From Actinomycetota bacterium (GTDB lineage: Bacteria; Actinomycetota; Acidimicrobiia; Acidimicrobiales; Ilumatobacteraceae): a stretch of 64,000 nt of DNA. Below the pieces are notes generated by a model, which worked only from the letters and a program-made list of their open reading frames with translations, did not search any database and was not told the DNA's origin. How positions within the stretch are numbered: position 1 is the first letter of the stretch; each line of letters opens with the position of its first letter. Where the stretch lies: the NCBI GenBank assembly GCA_016871355.1, contig VFZC01000001.1, positions 62,001-126,000 on the forward strand, written 5' to 3'. A program made the translations under genes and the position numbers. Shown piece by piece: positions 10,114 to 18,445 of the stretch.

Positions 10114-10530
10114 TTACACCGTGACGGCGTCTTCACGCCCGTCGAGTTCGATTTCGAGCCACTGGGCAATGGCCTTGAGCGACGAGCCGGGGCCGAAGAT
10201 CTCGGCCACGCCCTGCTCGCGCAAAGCGCGGGCATCGGCATCGGGAATCACACCGCCGCCGAACACGAGCATGTCGGCGAGATCGCGTGAGCGAAGTTCT
10301 TCCATCACGCGGGGGAAGAGCGTGAGGTGCGCGCCGGAGAGAAGTGAGAGGCCGACCGCATCGACATCTTCTTGGAGAGCGGTCTCGGCGACCTGCTCGG
10401 GGGTCTGATGCAGACCGGTGTAGATGACCTCGAACCCGTGGTCGCGCAGAGCACGAGTGATGGTCTTGGCGCCCCGATCGTGGCCGTCGAGACCGGGCTT
10501 GGCGACGACGATTCGGTAGGGCCGTTTCAC
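10114..10530 (-). CDS. stand-alone B12-binding subunit of an acyl-CoA mutase
   Basis: A single cobalamin-binding domain (138 aa) like the small subunit of methylmalonyl-/isobutyryl-CoA mutases. The B12 signature D-x-H-x-x-G is visible as GLDGHDRGAKTITRALRD at the N-terminus, followed by GLSLLSGAHLTL and VFGGGVIPDADA, the Ser and Gly blocks of the Rossmann-like domain. I use GTG 10530 (VKRPYRIVVAKPG) because the upstream 13 codons do not look like the family. It sits directly upstream of sucC-sucD, which would use the succinyl-CoA made by methylmalonyl-CoA mutase. The catalytic large subunit is not in the window. Confidence 0.9.
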   Translation of the reverse strand: MKRPYRIVVAKPGLDGHDRGAKTITRALRDHGFEVIYTGLHQTPEQVAETALQEDVDAVGLSLLSGAHLTLFPRVMEELRSRDLADMLVFGGGVIPDADARALREQGVAEIFGPGSSLKAIAQWLEIELDGREDAVTV

Positions 10531-10624
10531 GGCGGTAGACCCTAGGTCCTGCCCGCTCGGGGCGCACATTTCACCCCGAGCAGGCCATCGCCCGGCATCC
10601 CACCGCGAATGCCGGGCGACGAGA

Positions 10625-11230
10625 TCAGTTGGCGCGCAGGATCGCTCCGCCGAACGAACCGCTGGCGACCAGGCGGACGACCTGGCCTCCCTGCACCACT
10701 GCTACCAAGCCATCGGGGTTGGCCGCGATGATCTGGTCGAGAACGGCGTCGGCCGGATCAGCATCCAGAACCGCGACCGGGGACTGCGTCGAGGAACCCG
10801 CATCCCGAGCGTCGCGCGGGCTCGGGGACCGGTCGGTCGAGTCGGCGCCGACGGAGTCGTTCGCTGACGGCTGGTTGGTGCCGATCGGCCCCTGGTTCGG
10901 GGTGTCGTTCGACTCGGGCGTCGAGTCGTCACTCGGCTCCGGGCTCGAATCACTGGGCTCGCTCTGGTGGGTGTGGTCGCCGTGGCCGTAGCCGTGGCCG
11001 TTGCCATGGTCCTCGTGGCCGCGGCCGCGGCCGGGGTTCTCGTCCTCGTCGTGGCCACGCACCGCGTCGGGGTTCGGGTGGCCATGTTCCTGGTGGGCCT
11101 CCTGGCTCCGACCCGATGACCTCTCGGCTCCGTTGCTGGCGGCGGCGCCCGAGACACCAGCGCCCAGAACCACCGCCGAGGCGGCGGTGAGGGCGAGGGT
11201 CAGGCGGAGGGGGCGGCGGTTGATCTTCAC
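10625..11230 (-). CDS. secreted His/Asp/Ser-rich low-complexity protein
   Basis: No family recognised. The N-terminus MKINRRPLRLTLALTAASAV followed by a small-residue run is a clear Sec signal peptide ending near AAA-S (about residue 32). Residues 45-90 are rich in His, Asp, Glu and Gly (HEDHGNGHGYGHGDHTHQ), then a Ser/Pro/Asp linker, then a compact C-terminus of about 45 residues (DAVLDQIIAANPDGLVAVVQ...). The His cluster suggests extracytoplasmic metal binding; this is inference. It is divergent from the membrane-protein gene at 11337, with a 106-bp gap. Confidence 0.75.
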   Translation of the reverse strand: MKINRRPLRLTLALTAASAVVLGAGVSGAAASNGAERSSGRSQEAHQEHGHPNPDAVRGHDEDENPGRGRGHEDHGNGHGYGHGDHTHQSEPSDSSPEPSDDSTPESNDTPNQGPIGTNQPSANDSVGADSTDRSPSPRDARDAGSSTQSPVAVLDADPADAVLDQIIAANPDGLVAVVQGGQVVRLVASGSFGGAILRAN

Positions 11231-11336
11231 GGTGGTTCCTTTCGTCGTGAGCGCCGGTTGCGCTCACACCGGACAAGAGGCCCCTGGCACACGGACCTCG
11301 CAAAGACTTCAGAAACTTCTTGGGCAGACTTGGGCC

Positions 11337-11837
11337 GTGCGCCGACCCGAGCTCCGCTCCCCCTTGGCCCGGGCCATGGCCCCGGTGGCGGCCGGACTCG
11401 GCTTTTTCACGGTGCTCGGTCTCGTGATGTGGGGAATCGCCTCACTGATGGCCGGTGAGCAGGCGCAGACCACCACGTTCACACCCGACCGACTGCAGAT
11501 TGGCTCGATCACGCGCTGGGCCGAGTCGATCGACACCGACGGACCGGTGTTGTTCCCGGGTCTTGGCACCACATCGGGTGAACGCACGCTCGTGCTCGAC
11601 CACAACGGCACCAACGTCGAGAAGGGTTGGGTCGTCTACTACGCGTACCCCGCCGACCGAGGGCCCGAGTGCGCGGTCGAACAAGTGGAGGGCACCGACG
11701 ACTTCGTCGACTGCGAGGGTCGGACTCTCGACGTCAGCGAACTGTCACCGCCCACCAACGGCGAGTACCCGATCGTCGAAGACCGCAAGACGATCTTCAT
11801 CGACTTGGGTGAGCGTCCCGGCGACACCACGCCGTAA
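11337..11837 (+). CDS. membrane-anchored hypothetical protein
   Basis: No family recognised. I place the start at GTG 11337 because the ORF-track N-terminus is low-complexity antisense of the His-rich gene. The 166-aa product has one N-terminal transmembrane helix (APVAAGLGFFTVLGLVMWGI, about residues 15-40) and an extracytoplasmic domain of about 120 aa with two cysteines (PECAVEQ and VDCEGR) that could form a disulfide. It is convergent with the phyH gene, whose stop begins 12 bp downstream. Confidence 0.6.
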   Translation: MRRPELRSPLARAMAPVAAGLGFFTVLGLVMWGIASLMAGEQAQTTTFTPDRLQIGSITRWAESIDTDGPVLFPGLGTTSGERTLVLDHNGTNVEKGWVVYYAYPADRGPECAVEQVEGTDDFVDCEGRTLDVSELSPPTNGEYPIVEDRKTIFIDLGERPGDTTP

Positions 11838-11849
11838 CTCGGGGGCGCG

Positions 11850-12692
11850 TCAGCGCGGAAACAACTGCGGAAACCACGGACCCGACAACGGCTCGCCGGG
11901 TGTGCGCGGATCGCGGTCGCCGAACAACTGCGTGAAATCGGGTGAACATGTCCACTCGCGCGGTGCGTACACCATGTCATCGCCGAGAACGCGCACACTG
12001 AACACCCGCCGACGTTCGTCACCCGAGACGCCCGGTGCACCGTGAACGGTGAGCATGTGGAAAGCGATCGCGTCACCGGGCTCGAGCGACCACGACTTGA
12101 TCTCGAAGTCGCCGCGCCGCGCGTCGACGTCGGGAAGTTCGGTGAGTGAACCTTCGGGGAACCACTTGGCTTCCTTGGTGAGGAACGATCGCGGCATGAG
12201 CCATGGTCCGAGATGAGTGCCGACCACCAATTCGAGACACGACGACACGTCCACCGGGTCGACCGGAATCCAGAAACTCACGTTCTGACGGCCTTCGACG
12301 TCGTAGTACGGCTGGTCCTGATGCCACGGTGTGCGCTGCCGCGTGCGCGCCTCTTTCACCAGCACGTGGTCGTGATACATCCGAATCGCGTGGCTGTCGG
12401 TCAACTGGGCGGCCACGTCACCGAGTGTCGTGGTTCGCACGAACTCGCCGAACGCCTCGTGATCACGCCAAGTGCAGAAGTCTTCGATGAAGAACCCGGG
12501 ATCGTCGGGAGAACTCGCAACCTTCGCCCGTGGACTCGGATTCTCGAGAACTTCGTCGATGCCAGCCGTGAGAAGTTCGACCTCGTGCGGCGACACCACG
12601 CCACGCAGAACCACCACACCATCACGCCGGTACGCCTCGACGTCGGAACGACTCACGGTCACTCGCGATCCCACCTGTTCATTCTGATACAC
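11850..12692 (-). CDS. phytanoyl-CoA dioxygenase family protein (PhyH)
   Basis: 2OG-Fe(II) oxygenase of 280 aa. Iron ligands H-x-D are in TPWHQDQPYYDV, the distal His in MLTVHGAPGV and the 2OG-binding Arg in RRVFSVRVLGDD. The N-terminal YRRDGVVVLRGVVSPHEVELL is the standard PhyH opening. Members hydroxylate many small molecules, so no substrate is claimed. It is unrelated in detail to the oxygenase at 1019. It diverges from the NUDIX gene; the 22-bp gap and flanks carry TCTGATAC twice, 6 bp apart. Confidence 0.88.
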   Translation of the reverse strand: MYQNEQVGSRVTVSRSDVEAYRRDGVVVLRGVVSPHEVELLTAGIDEVLENPSPRAKVASSPDDPGFFIEDFCTWRDHEAFGEFVRTTTLGDVAAQLTDSHAIRMYHDHVLVKEARTRQRTPWHQDQPYYDVEGRQNVSFWIPVDPVDVSSCLELVVGTHLGPWLMPRSFLTKEAKWFPEGSLTELPDVDARRGDFEIKSWSLEPGDAIAFHMLTVHGAPGVSGDERRRVFSVRVLGDDMVYAPREWTCSPDFTQLFGDRDPRTPGEPLSGPWFPQLFPR

Positions 12693-12714
12693 GCCGTCTG
12701 ATACAAGAGAACGC

Positions 12715-13242
12715 GTGCCCTACACACCGATCATCGGGACTCTCGGCTACGTGATCGACCGAGCCGACGACACGGTGTTGCTCGTTCATCGCAACAAGCG
12801 GGCCGGCGACGAACATCTCGGCAAATGGAACGGGCTGGGCGGAAAACTCGAACCGGGTGAAGATCTCGCGGCCGGTATGCGTCGCGAGTTGTTGGAGGAA
12901 GCGCACATCCACGTTCGTGCCATGACATTGCGCGGGACCATCTCGTGGCCCGGATTCGGGGCCAACGGTGAGGACTGGTTGGGTCCGATCTTCCTCATCG
13001 ATCAGTGGGACGGAACACCGCCCACGTCGAATGCCGAGGGTGACCTGGCCTGGATCGCCGCCGAACGCATTCGACGCGCGTGCAGCGACGATGAGACCGT
13101 GCGCCGAACAGCCGACCTGCCGATGTGGGAAGGCGACCGCTTCTTCTTGCCGTTGGTGTTCGACGACGACCCCCGGCCGTTTCACGGTGTGATGCCCTAC
13201 GCCAACGGTCGGCCGGTCTCGTGGACCTTCGAGCGTTGGTGA
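12715..13242 (+). CDS. NUDIX hydrolase, MutT/8-oxo-dGTPase-like
   Basis: Hydrolyses nucleoside diphosphates linked to another group, probably oxidised dNTPs. The 175-aa product has the Nudix box GKLEPGEDLAAGMRRELLEE (GX5EX7REUXEE) and WNGLGGK just before it, as in MTH1-type enzymes. Start is GTG, with TACAAG 7 nt upstream. The C-terminal VMPYANGRPVSWTFERW also resembles the MTH1 family end. Confidence 0.9.
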   Translation: MPYTPIIGTLGYVIDRADDTVLLVHRNKRAGDEHLGKWNGLGGKLEPGEDLAAGMRRELLEEAHIHVRAMTLRGTISWPGFGANGEDWLGPIFLIDQWDGTPPTSNAEGDLAWIAAERIRRACSDDETVRRTADLPMWEGDRFFLPLVFDDDPRPFHGVMPYANGRPVSWTFERW

Positions 13243-13308
13243 ACACGGTCATTCACACTGATAACGCAACCGGCGCACACTGAATCACGCTGTCTTCGTT
13301 CCCTCTCC

Positions 13309-13566
13309 ATGCCCGAGAGGAATTCGTTCTGGTGTCGCACCTTCGACGCCGCCCGGTCGCACGGAGATTGGCATCGCGTCGACAAGCTCTACACCCGCAA
13401 CACCGCCGCTCAGATCGCGAGCGACATTCGACGGGCTCATCTCGACGGACGCCAGTCGATCCGTACACAAGGAATTCGTCACGGCGAGCAGTGGGAGGCC
13501 CGCTGGGCCGACATCAAGACCGGCGCACCGGGTGATTGCGAAGTGTGGATCAGACTCGTGCGCTGA
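13309..13566 (+). CDS. small protein, paralogue of the convergent gene at 13576
   Basis: Unknown family. The 85-aa product aligns over nearly its whole length with the next, convergent gene: NSFWCRTFDAARSHGDWHRV against QSFWVLALDDARQQNRWVRV, and the identical core TAAQIASDIR, ending EVWIRLV against SIWIKFV. Rich in Trp, Arg and His; no signal or membrane segment. The alternating pattern and size suggest a compact alpha/beta domain. It could be an antimicrobial-resistance, toxin-like or structural protein; no evidence decides. Confidence 0.65.
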   Translation: MPERNSFWCRTFDAARSHGDWHRVDKLYTRNTAAQIASDIRRAHLDGRQSIRTQGIRHGEQWEARWADIKTGAPGDCEVWIRLVR

Positions 13567-13575
13567 TCGCGCGCA

Positions 13576-13908
13576 TCACTTCTGGTAGCCGACGAACTTG
13601 ATCCAGATGGAGAAACTGCCCGGTGGGCATTTTTCGTCGGCACCCCAGCGTGCGGTCCACAACTCGCCGGGAAGAATGCCCCTCACTCGCAACGTGTCGA
13701 GCGGGCGACGATGCGACGAACGAATGTCGCTGGCGATCTGGGCTGCCGTCGACGCGGTGTAGTAGCGCTGCACGCGAACCCAGCGATTTTGTTGGCGTGC
13801 GTCGTCGAGTGCGAGCACCCAGAACGATTGACGTTGCCAGTGCCCACCGTTCGGTGGCTCCTCGGCGACGACACGCCACGATGATTTCGATCGGCCCCGC
13901 TCCACCAC
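13576..13908 (-). CDS. small protein, paralogue of the convergent gene at 13309
   Basis: Unknown family. The 110-aa product shares the core YYTASTAAQIASDIRSSHRR and RGILPGELWTARWGADEKC with its neighbour, plus an N-terminal extension of about 25 residues. The two genes end only 9 bp apart, tail-to-tail. GTG start, with GGGAG upstream. The promoter region on its 5' side (13909-14013) is strikingly AT-rich for this genome and holds a repeated 11-mer. A recent inverted duplication followed by divergence would explain the pair. Confidence 0.65.
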   Translation of the reverse strand: MVERGRSKSSWRVVAEEPPNGGHWQRQSFWVLALDDARQQNRWVRVQRYYTASTAAQIASDIRSSHRRPLDTLRVRGILPGELWTARWGADEKCPPGSFSIWIKFVGYQK

Positions 13909-13961
13909 GCTCCCAGTGTCGTCAATCGGAGTACATCTGTCATCACAATCGGTGAGAACTG

Positions 13962-13985
13962 TCTATACTATTTTTCTAGACTATT
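13962..13985. repeat. AT-rich direct repeat, candidate operator
   Basis: TCTATACTATT (13962-13972) and TCTAGACTATT (13975-13985) are 11-mers with one mismatch, 13 bp (about 1.2 helical turns) apart, between the sigma-factor stop and the small paralogue's start. The 104-bp gap has no ORF. It could be a regulator site or an AT-rich promoter of the paralogue. Confidence 0.4.
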
Positions 13986-14013
13986 AAGAACATCACTCCA
14001 GGTGATGGCGAAC

Positions 14014-14604
14014 TCAGGCCGCCGAAGCACCTACACCGTTAGTCGCTCGTCGATACACGACTAGACGGGCTTTCTCTTGCGCGCGGTGCACCCGCCGCAA
14101 CACGGTGGTGTGCGATTCGGCGTTGATGTCGGCCACCTCCGAGTAATTCAGACCGATCAAGCGCGTGCGACAGAAATCGCGCTGCTCATCCGATGTCATG
14201 GTGGAGAGCACGGCTCCGAGAAGTTCACGACTCTCGATCTCGCTCGTCGGATCGGATGTCAGGTCCGATACCCGTGAGTCGATCGACTGATCGAGCGATG
14301 ACACGTCACGGCCACGCCGAGCGCCAGCGCCTCGTTGGGCGTCGTTGCTCCGAATGGCATCGACCAACAACGACTTGCGAACTGCGCGCGCATAGGCCGC
14401 TCCGCTCGGATAACGATCGACTTCGTCACGCACCGTCTTCACCAGACGCAACGACAACCGCGACACCGCTTCGTCGGCCAAGCCAAACGGCAATTGGCGC
14501 GATTCGAAGATGCGACGCGCGGCGGCCAGCGCGTCACTCACGAACGCTTCTTCGCGGGCCGTGAATGTGATCCGCTGAGACGGATGGACTCGACGCTTCG
14601 ACAT
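14014..14604 (-). CDS. sigma-70/ECF-like factor
   Basis: A 196-aa protein with an HTH like sigma region 4 at the C-terminus (RTRLIGLNYSEVADINAESHTTVLRRVHRAQEKAR) and a helical N-terminal part that could be region 2 (AYARAVRKSLLVDAIRSN). Start is ATG 14604, preceded by an excellent ribosome site AAGGAG; the longer track ORF is rejected. It lies 88 bp downstream of the 510-aa unknown gene, with a LexA-like palindrome between. It may direct expression of this accessory patch. Region 2 is weak, so a sigma-like DNA-binding regulator without polymerase-binding ability is an alternative. Confidence 0.7.
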   Translation of the reverse strand: MSKRRVHPSQRITFTAREEAFVSDALAAARRIFESRQLPFGLADEAVSRLSLRLVKTVRDEVDRYPSGAAYARAVRKSLLVDAIRSNDAQRGAGARRGRDVSSLDQSIDSRVSDLTSDPTSEIESRELLGAVLSTMTSDEQRDFCRTRLIGLNYSEVADINAESHTTVLRRVHRAQEKARLVVYRRATNGVGASAA

Positions 14605-14668
14605 GCTCACTCCTTCGCCGCCCCGGGGTTGGTTCGGCGAGACCAGAGTGACGAGGGGGTGTGTCAGA

Positions 14669-14680
14669 GAACAGGTGTTC
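14669..14680. promoter_or_regulatory. LexA/SOS-box-like palindrome
   Basis: GAACAGGTGTTC, followed by GA, fits the Gram-positive/actinobacterial SOS box core GAAC-N4-GTTC. It lies about 65 bp upstream of the sigma-factor ATG. The outer left base is A rather than C. A single site, so only suggestive. Confidence 0.35.
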
Positions 14681-14692
14681 GATTCCCGAACA

Positions 14693-16225
14693 TCACGACG
14701 AGCTCTTGTCGCGCAGATGTCGTCCGATGTAGGCCACCACCACCTGCTGCGTCTCGTTGTCGAAGAACACGTGCACGCGGTACAGGCTGGCGCCCTTGCC
14801 GTTGCGGATGTGAGCAACCGCGTACTCGGTTCGGCCACGCCAGGTGAACGCGTAGTCCTCGGAGAACTTGCGCTCGGCGGTGTCGGAAATTCCACCGGCG
14901 TAATTCAGCCCGAGGCTGCGGCACGAGATCGTGAGCGAGGCGTTGTTGATCCGACCGCTCTTCCAGTCGCCGGCCACCACATCGAGACGGACCAGATCTT
15001 CGAGGAGTCGATCGGCGTTGATTCCGTCGAGTTGCGCGGCGGTCTCGATGGCGCGCTGATGGAACGTGAGATGCGTGCACAGGTCGCGCGCCTTGGCCAC
15101 CGCGTCGGATGCCGACGACGCCCGAAGTTCGGTTCCCCGCTTGCCCAGACGAATCTCGAGAGCCACGTTGCGTTGCACCAACTGGTCGACCAGACCCTCG
15201 CGATTCTCGAGCAGTTGATTGCGTTCGTCGATGGTGCGATCGGCTTCGGCCAACGCCTGCTCGAGTTCGTCGATGCGGTTGTACGCCTCCTGCCAACCTT
15301 CGAGCGCCGCGCTGTACTCGTCCCACGCAACCGTTTGCTCCGACGTGTCGGTGGTGGAGACCGTCGGTGTGGTGGGAACCACGATCGCGGCCGCCGCGGC
15401 AATCGGTTCGACCGCCTTGGGCTCGCGCGGACGACGCGTGAACGCCGGTGAGCGCAACGGGGCCAGCGAGTTGAACGCGGCCTCGTTCACGAGTGCCAGA
15501 CAATCACGCAGTTCGTGTTCGGCCTCGATGGCGGTGACCTTCGAGCCACCCCATTGACGAACGTCGCGACCCGGCCAGAACAGAGTGAGTCCGCGCGCAT
15601 TGAGAACCTCGACCCCGTAGAGACCGTGGAACGCGGTGCGCGCCGCGTCGCCTTCGAGTCGATACAGATGAGCCTGACCGGCCACCCGCAATCCGATCGA
15701 CTCGACTTTGTAGAGCGGAGTGCTTCGCGACGGAACCGTCTCCACCAACACGGGTAAGAGGCGACCCTTCGCTTCGCAGAACGCCGCGACTTCTTGGGCC
15801 GCCATCGTCTCGGACACCAAACGAACTCCCGCGAGTACACGTTGGTTGGCGTCGTACAGCCGAGTGAGTTCGAGAACACGCGCCACCAACTTCTGTACCG
15901 AAGCCACGGACACGTCAATGGATGTCGGCGCGATGCGGCGTCCACCCGGTACGAGAATCACGCGCGCTTCGAAGGTGGTGGTCGAGTCGTCACTGGCAAT
16001 CGTGATGGTCGTGGTGGCCACCGAGTTACCCACCAGACCGCGGTCGACCGACAGACGCCACCAGCGTTCGGGTTGATCGTTGTCGACACGAACCGAGACA
16101 CCGGCCTCACGTTCTTCGAACGGATGCTCGGCCTCCACCCAATCGGTGACCACGCGACGCACCGAGTCGGTCTGCCCCAGGGTCCACACCGGTCCATCGA
16201 GGCGCATCACGTAGACCGGTCGCAT
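14693..16225 (-). CDS. unknown 510-aa protein with central coiled coil
   Basis: No family recognised. The N-terminal half (to about 265) is a mixed domain with VRVDNDQPERWWRLSVDRG and VILVPGGRRIAP; a Thr/Ala-rich linker follows; residues about 310-380 form a coiled coil (RIDELEQALAEADRTIDERN); the C-terminal 130 aa include YAFTWRGRTEYAVAHIRNGK and YRVHVFFDNETQQVVVAYIG, reminiscent of a small RelE-like or nuclease fold in outline only. The ATG has GGAGGA immediately before it. The same-strand sigma-like gene follows. Context and architecture would suit a stress or defence effector, but this is inference. Confidence 0.7.
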   Translation of the reverse strand: MRPVYVMRLDGPVWTLGQTDSVRRVVTDWVEAEHPFEEREAGVSVRVDNDQPERWWRLSVDRGLVGNSVATTTITIASDDSTTTFEARVILVPGGRRIAPTSIDVSVASVQKLVARVLELTRLYDANQRVLAGVRLVSETMAAQEVAAFCEAKGRLLPVLVETVPSRSTPLYKVESIGLRVAGQAHLYRLEGDAARTAFHGLYGVEVLNARGLTLFWPGRDVRQWGGSKVTAIEAEHELRDCLALVNEAAFNSLAPLRSPAFTRRPREPKAVEPIAAAAAIVVPTTPTVSTTDTSEQTVAWDEYSAALEGWQEAYNRIDELEQALAEADRTIDERNQLLENREGLVDQLVQRNVALEIRLGKRGTELRASSASDAVAKARDLCTHLTFHQRAIETAAQLDGINADRLLEDLVRLDVVAGDWKSGRINNASLTISCRSLGLNYAGGISDTAERKFSEDYAFTWRGRTEYAVAHIRNGKGASLYRVHVFFDNETQQVVVAYIGRHLRDKSSS

Positions 16226-16270
16226 TCCTCCAGTCTCGCCCCTGGTCCCGGCACCTCCTACCCTCGGACC

Positions 16271-16723
16271 ATGTTCGATGCCTGGTCAGATGCGACGGCC
16301 GAGGCTCTGGTGGTGGCCAATGCCGCCGCCGCTCTCGTGATGACCGGCCTCATCTGGTTCGTGCAGATCGTCCACTACCCCTTGTTGGCCGACGTCCCGG
16401 CCGATCAAAGCACGCGGGTGGCCGACGAGCATCAGCGACGGACTTCTTACGTCGTCGCTCTACCGATGGCCGTGGAGGGTCTCACGACTCTCGCCCTCCT
16501 CGTCGACCGTCCGAGTGACGTCGCAGTGATGTGGCCATGGCTCGGAGCAGTGCTCGTCGCGATCGCGCTCGCCTCCACCGTGTTCTTGTCGGTTCCTCTG
16601 CACGCGCGCATGGCACGAGCGTTCGATTCGACCACTGGTCCGAGGCTCGTTCTCACCAATTGGCCGCGAACGATCGCGTGGACACTTCATGGTGTCGTCG
16701 GTGTGGTGATGCTCGCGCCGTAG
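16271..16723 (+). CDS. small four-helix membrane protein
   Basis: Unknown function. ATG 16271 is chosen over the long track ORF: TACCCT lies 6 nt upstream and the following 150 aa form four hydrophobic helices (NAAAALVMTGLIWFVQIVHY; a second around 65-80; WPWLGAVLVAIALASTVFLS; WTLHGVVGVVMLAP). Conserved-looking HYPL and PLHARM segments lie between the helices. It diverges from the 510-aa gene. Confidence 0.7.
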   Translation: MFDAWSDATAEALVVANAAAALVMTGLIWFVQIVHYPLLADVPADQSTRVADEHQRRTSYVVALPMAVEGLTTLALLVDRPSDVAVMWPWLGAVLVAIALASTVFLSVPLHARMARAFDSTTGPRLVLTNWPRTIAWTLHGVVGVVMLAP

Positions 16724-16753
16724 GCTGATGTTCGATCGGGCAGGAGAACGCTC

Positions 16754-18445
16754 ATGGACAATCAGACCGGCGTCGACAGCTCGGGATTCGAAGAACTCGG
16801 CCTACGGCCGCAACTGCTGGCGTCGTTGACGTCGCTCGGTTACGAGGAACCCACCCCGATCCAGCGTGAAGCGATCCCACTGCTTCTGCGCGGGCACGAT
16901 CTACTCGGCCAAGCAGCCACCGGAACCGGCAAGACGGCCGCTTTCGCATTGCCGATCCTCGAAAAGATCGACCCCTCACGATCGAAGCCGGCGCCCTCGG
17001 CTCTTGTACTCGTGCCCACTCGCGAACTCGCCATGCAGGTGAGCGAAGCCATCTACAAGTACGGCCACCAGCTCGGGGCCAAGTGCGTCCCGATCTACGG
17101 CGGCCAGCCGATCGGACGGCAAATCGACGCCCTGCGTCGCGGAACTCACGTGGTGGTGGCCACACCCGGTCGCGCTCTCGATCACATCCGCAAGGAAACG
17201 CTCGAATTGGGCGAAGTCGAGATGGTCGTTCTCGACGAGGCCGACGAAATGCTCGACATGGGCTTCGCCGAAGATCTCGACGCCATTCTCGAGTCGTTGC
17301 CCCCGGCCCGCCAGACCGTTCTCTTCTCGGCCACCATGCCGCCGCGCATCGAGAAGATCGCTCGCGAACATCTGAGCGAGCCCGTGCGTGTCACCATCGA
17401 ACGCAAAGCCAGCCAACCCGGCTCCATTCCGCTGGTTCGTCAGACCGCGTACATGGTGCCGCGTTTCCACAAGGCGGCCGCGCTCGGACGCATTCTCGAC
17501 ATCGAAGCTCCCGAGGCCGCCATCGTCTTCTGCCGCACTCGTGGTGAAGTCGATCAACTCACCGAAACCCTCAACGGCCGCGGCTATCGCGCCGAAGCCT
17601 TGCACGGTGGGATGGATCAAGAACAGCGCGACCGAGTGATGGGCCGCGTGCGCGCCGGCACCGCCGATCTGCTCATCGCCACCGACGTGGCCGCCCGCGG
17701 ACTCGACATCGAGCACCTCACCCACGTGGTCAACTTCGACGTTCCGTCGGCGCCCGAGTCCTACGTGCACCGCATCGGCCGTGTGGGGCGAGCGGGTCGC
17801 GAAGGTGTGGCCATCACGATCGCCGAACCGCGCGAGCAGCGCATGCTCCACAACATCGAACGGCTCACCAAGCAGAAGATCTCGTTCGAGAAGGTTCCGT
17901 CGGTCGAGGCCCTTCGTGCCAAACAGATGGAACTCACGACCGAGAACGTTCGTGAAGCACTCAGCCTTCCCGACCTGAGCACGTTCGACGAAGTGATCGA
18001 CGAACTCTCCCAGGAGTTCTCGATCGCCGACATCGCTCGCGCGGCCATCAAATTGGCCCACGACGCCGAGCAGTCGACTCTCGAAGAAGTCGAGATTCCC
18101 GATCTATCGGTCGAGCGACCCGAACGCGGTGCCCGCCGCGAACGCGATTCGTTCCGCGATCGTGAGCACGGTGGCAAGCGCGAACGCGGCGAACGTTTCA
18201 GCGGCAAGACGTCTCGACTCTGGGTGTCGGTTGGTCGCAAGTCGGGCGTCCGCCCGGCCGACCTGGTGGGTGCCATCGCCAACGAGAGCGGAGTCCCCGG
18301 ACGCGACATCGGTGTGCGCATCTTCGATTCGCACTCGATCGTCGAAGTTCCGGCTTCACGGGCTTCTCACGTGATCGACTCGATGCGCAACACCGTCATT
18401 CGCGGCAAGCGTGCGAGCCTTCGACATTTCAAGGAAGACCGTTGA
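16754..18445 (+). CDS. DEAD-box RNA helicase
   Basis: ATP-dependent RNA helicase for RNA turnover or ribosome assembly. All motifs are present in order: Q motif PTPIQREAIP, ATGTGKTAAF, VPTRELAMQ, TPGRALDH, VLDEADEM, FSATMPP, ARGLDIEHL and HRIGRVGRAGR. Residues about 440-485 are a charged Arg/Glu linker, and the C-terminal 75 aa (RLWVSVGRKSGVRPADLVGA) form a DbpA-type RNA-binding domain, so it is a DeaD/CsdA-like protein of 563 aa. A ribosome site (CAGGAGAA) precedes the ATG. The next gene overlaps its stop. Confidence 0.96.
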   Translation: MDNQTGVDSSGFEELGLRPQLLASLTSLGYEEPTPIQREAIPLLLRGHDLLGQAATGTGKTAAFALPILEKIDPSRSKPAPSALVLVPTRELAMQVSEAIYKYGHQLGAKCVPIYGGQPIGRQIDALRRGTHVVVATPGRALDHIRKETLELGEVEMVVLDEADEMLDMGFAEDLDAILESLPPARQTVLFSATMPPRIEKIAREHLSEPVRVTIERKASQPGSIPLVRQTAYMVPRFHKAAALGRILDIEAPEAAIVFCRTRGEVDQLTETLNGRGYRAEALHGGMDQEQRDRVMGRVRAGTADLLIATDVAARGLDIEHLTHVVNFDVPSAPESYVHRIGRVGRAGREGVAITIAEPREQRMLHNIERLTKQKISFEKVPSVEALRAKQMELTTENVREALSLPDLSTFDEVIDELSQEFSIADIARAAIKLAHDAEQSTLEEVEIPDLSVERPERGARRERDSFRDREHGGKRERGERFSGKTSRLWVSVGRKSGVRPADLVGAIANESGVPGRDIGVRIFDSHSIVEVPASRASHVIDSMRNTVIRGKRASLRHFKEDR

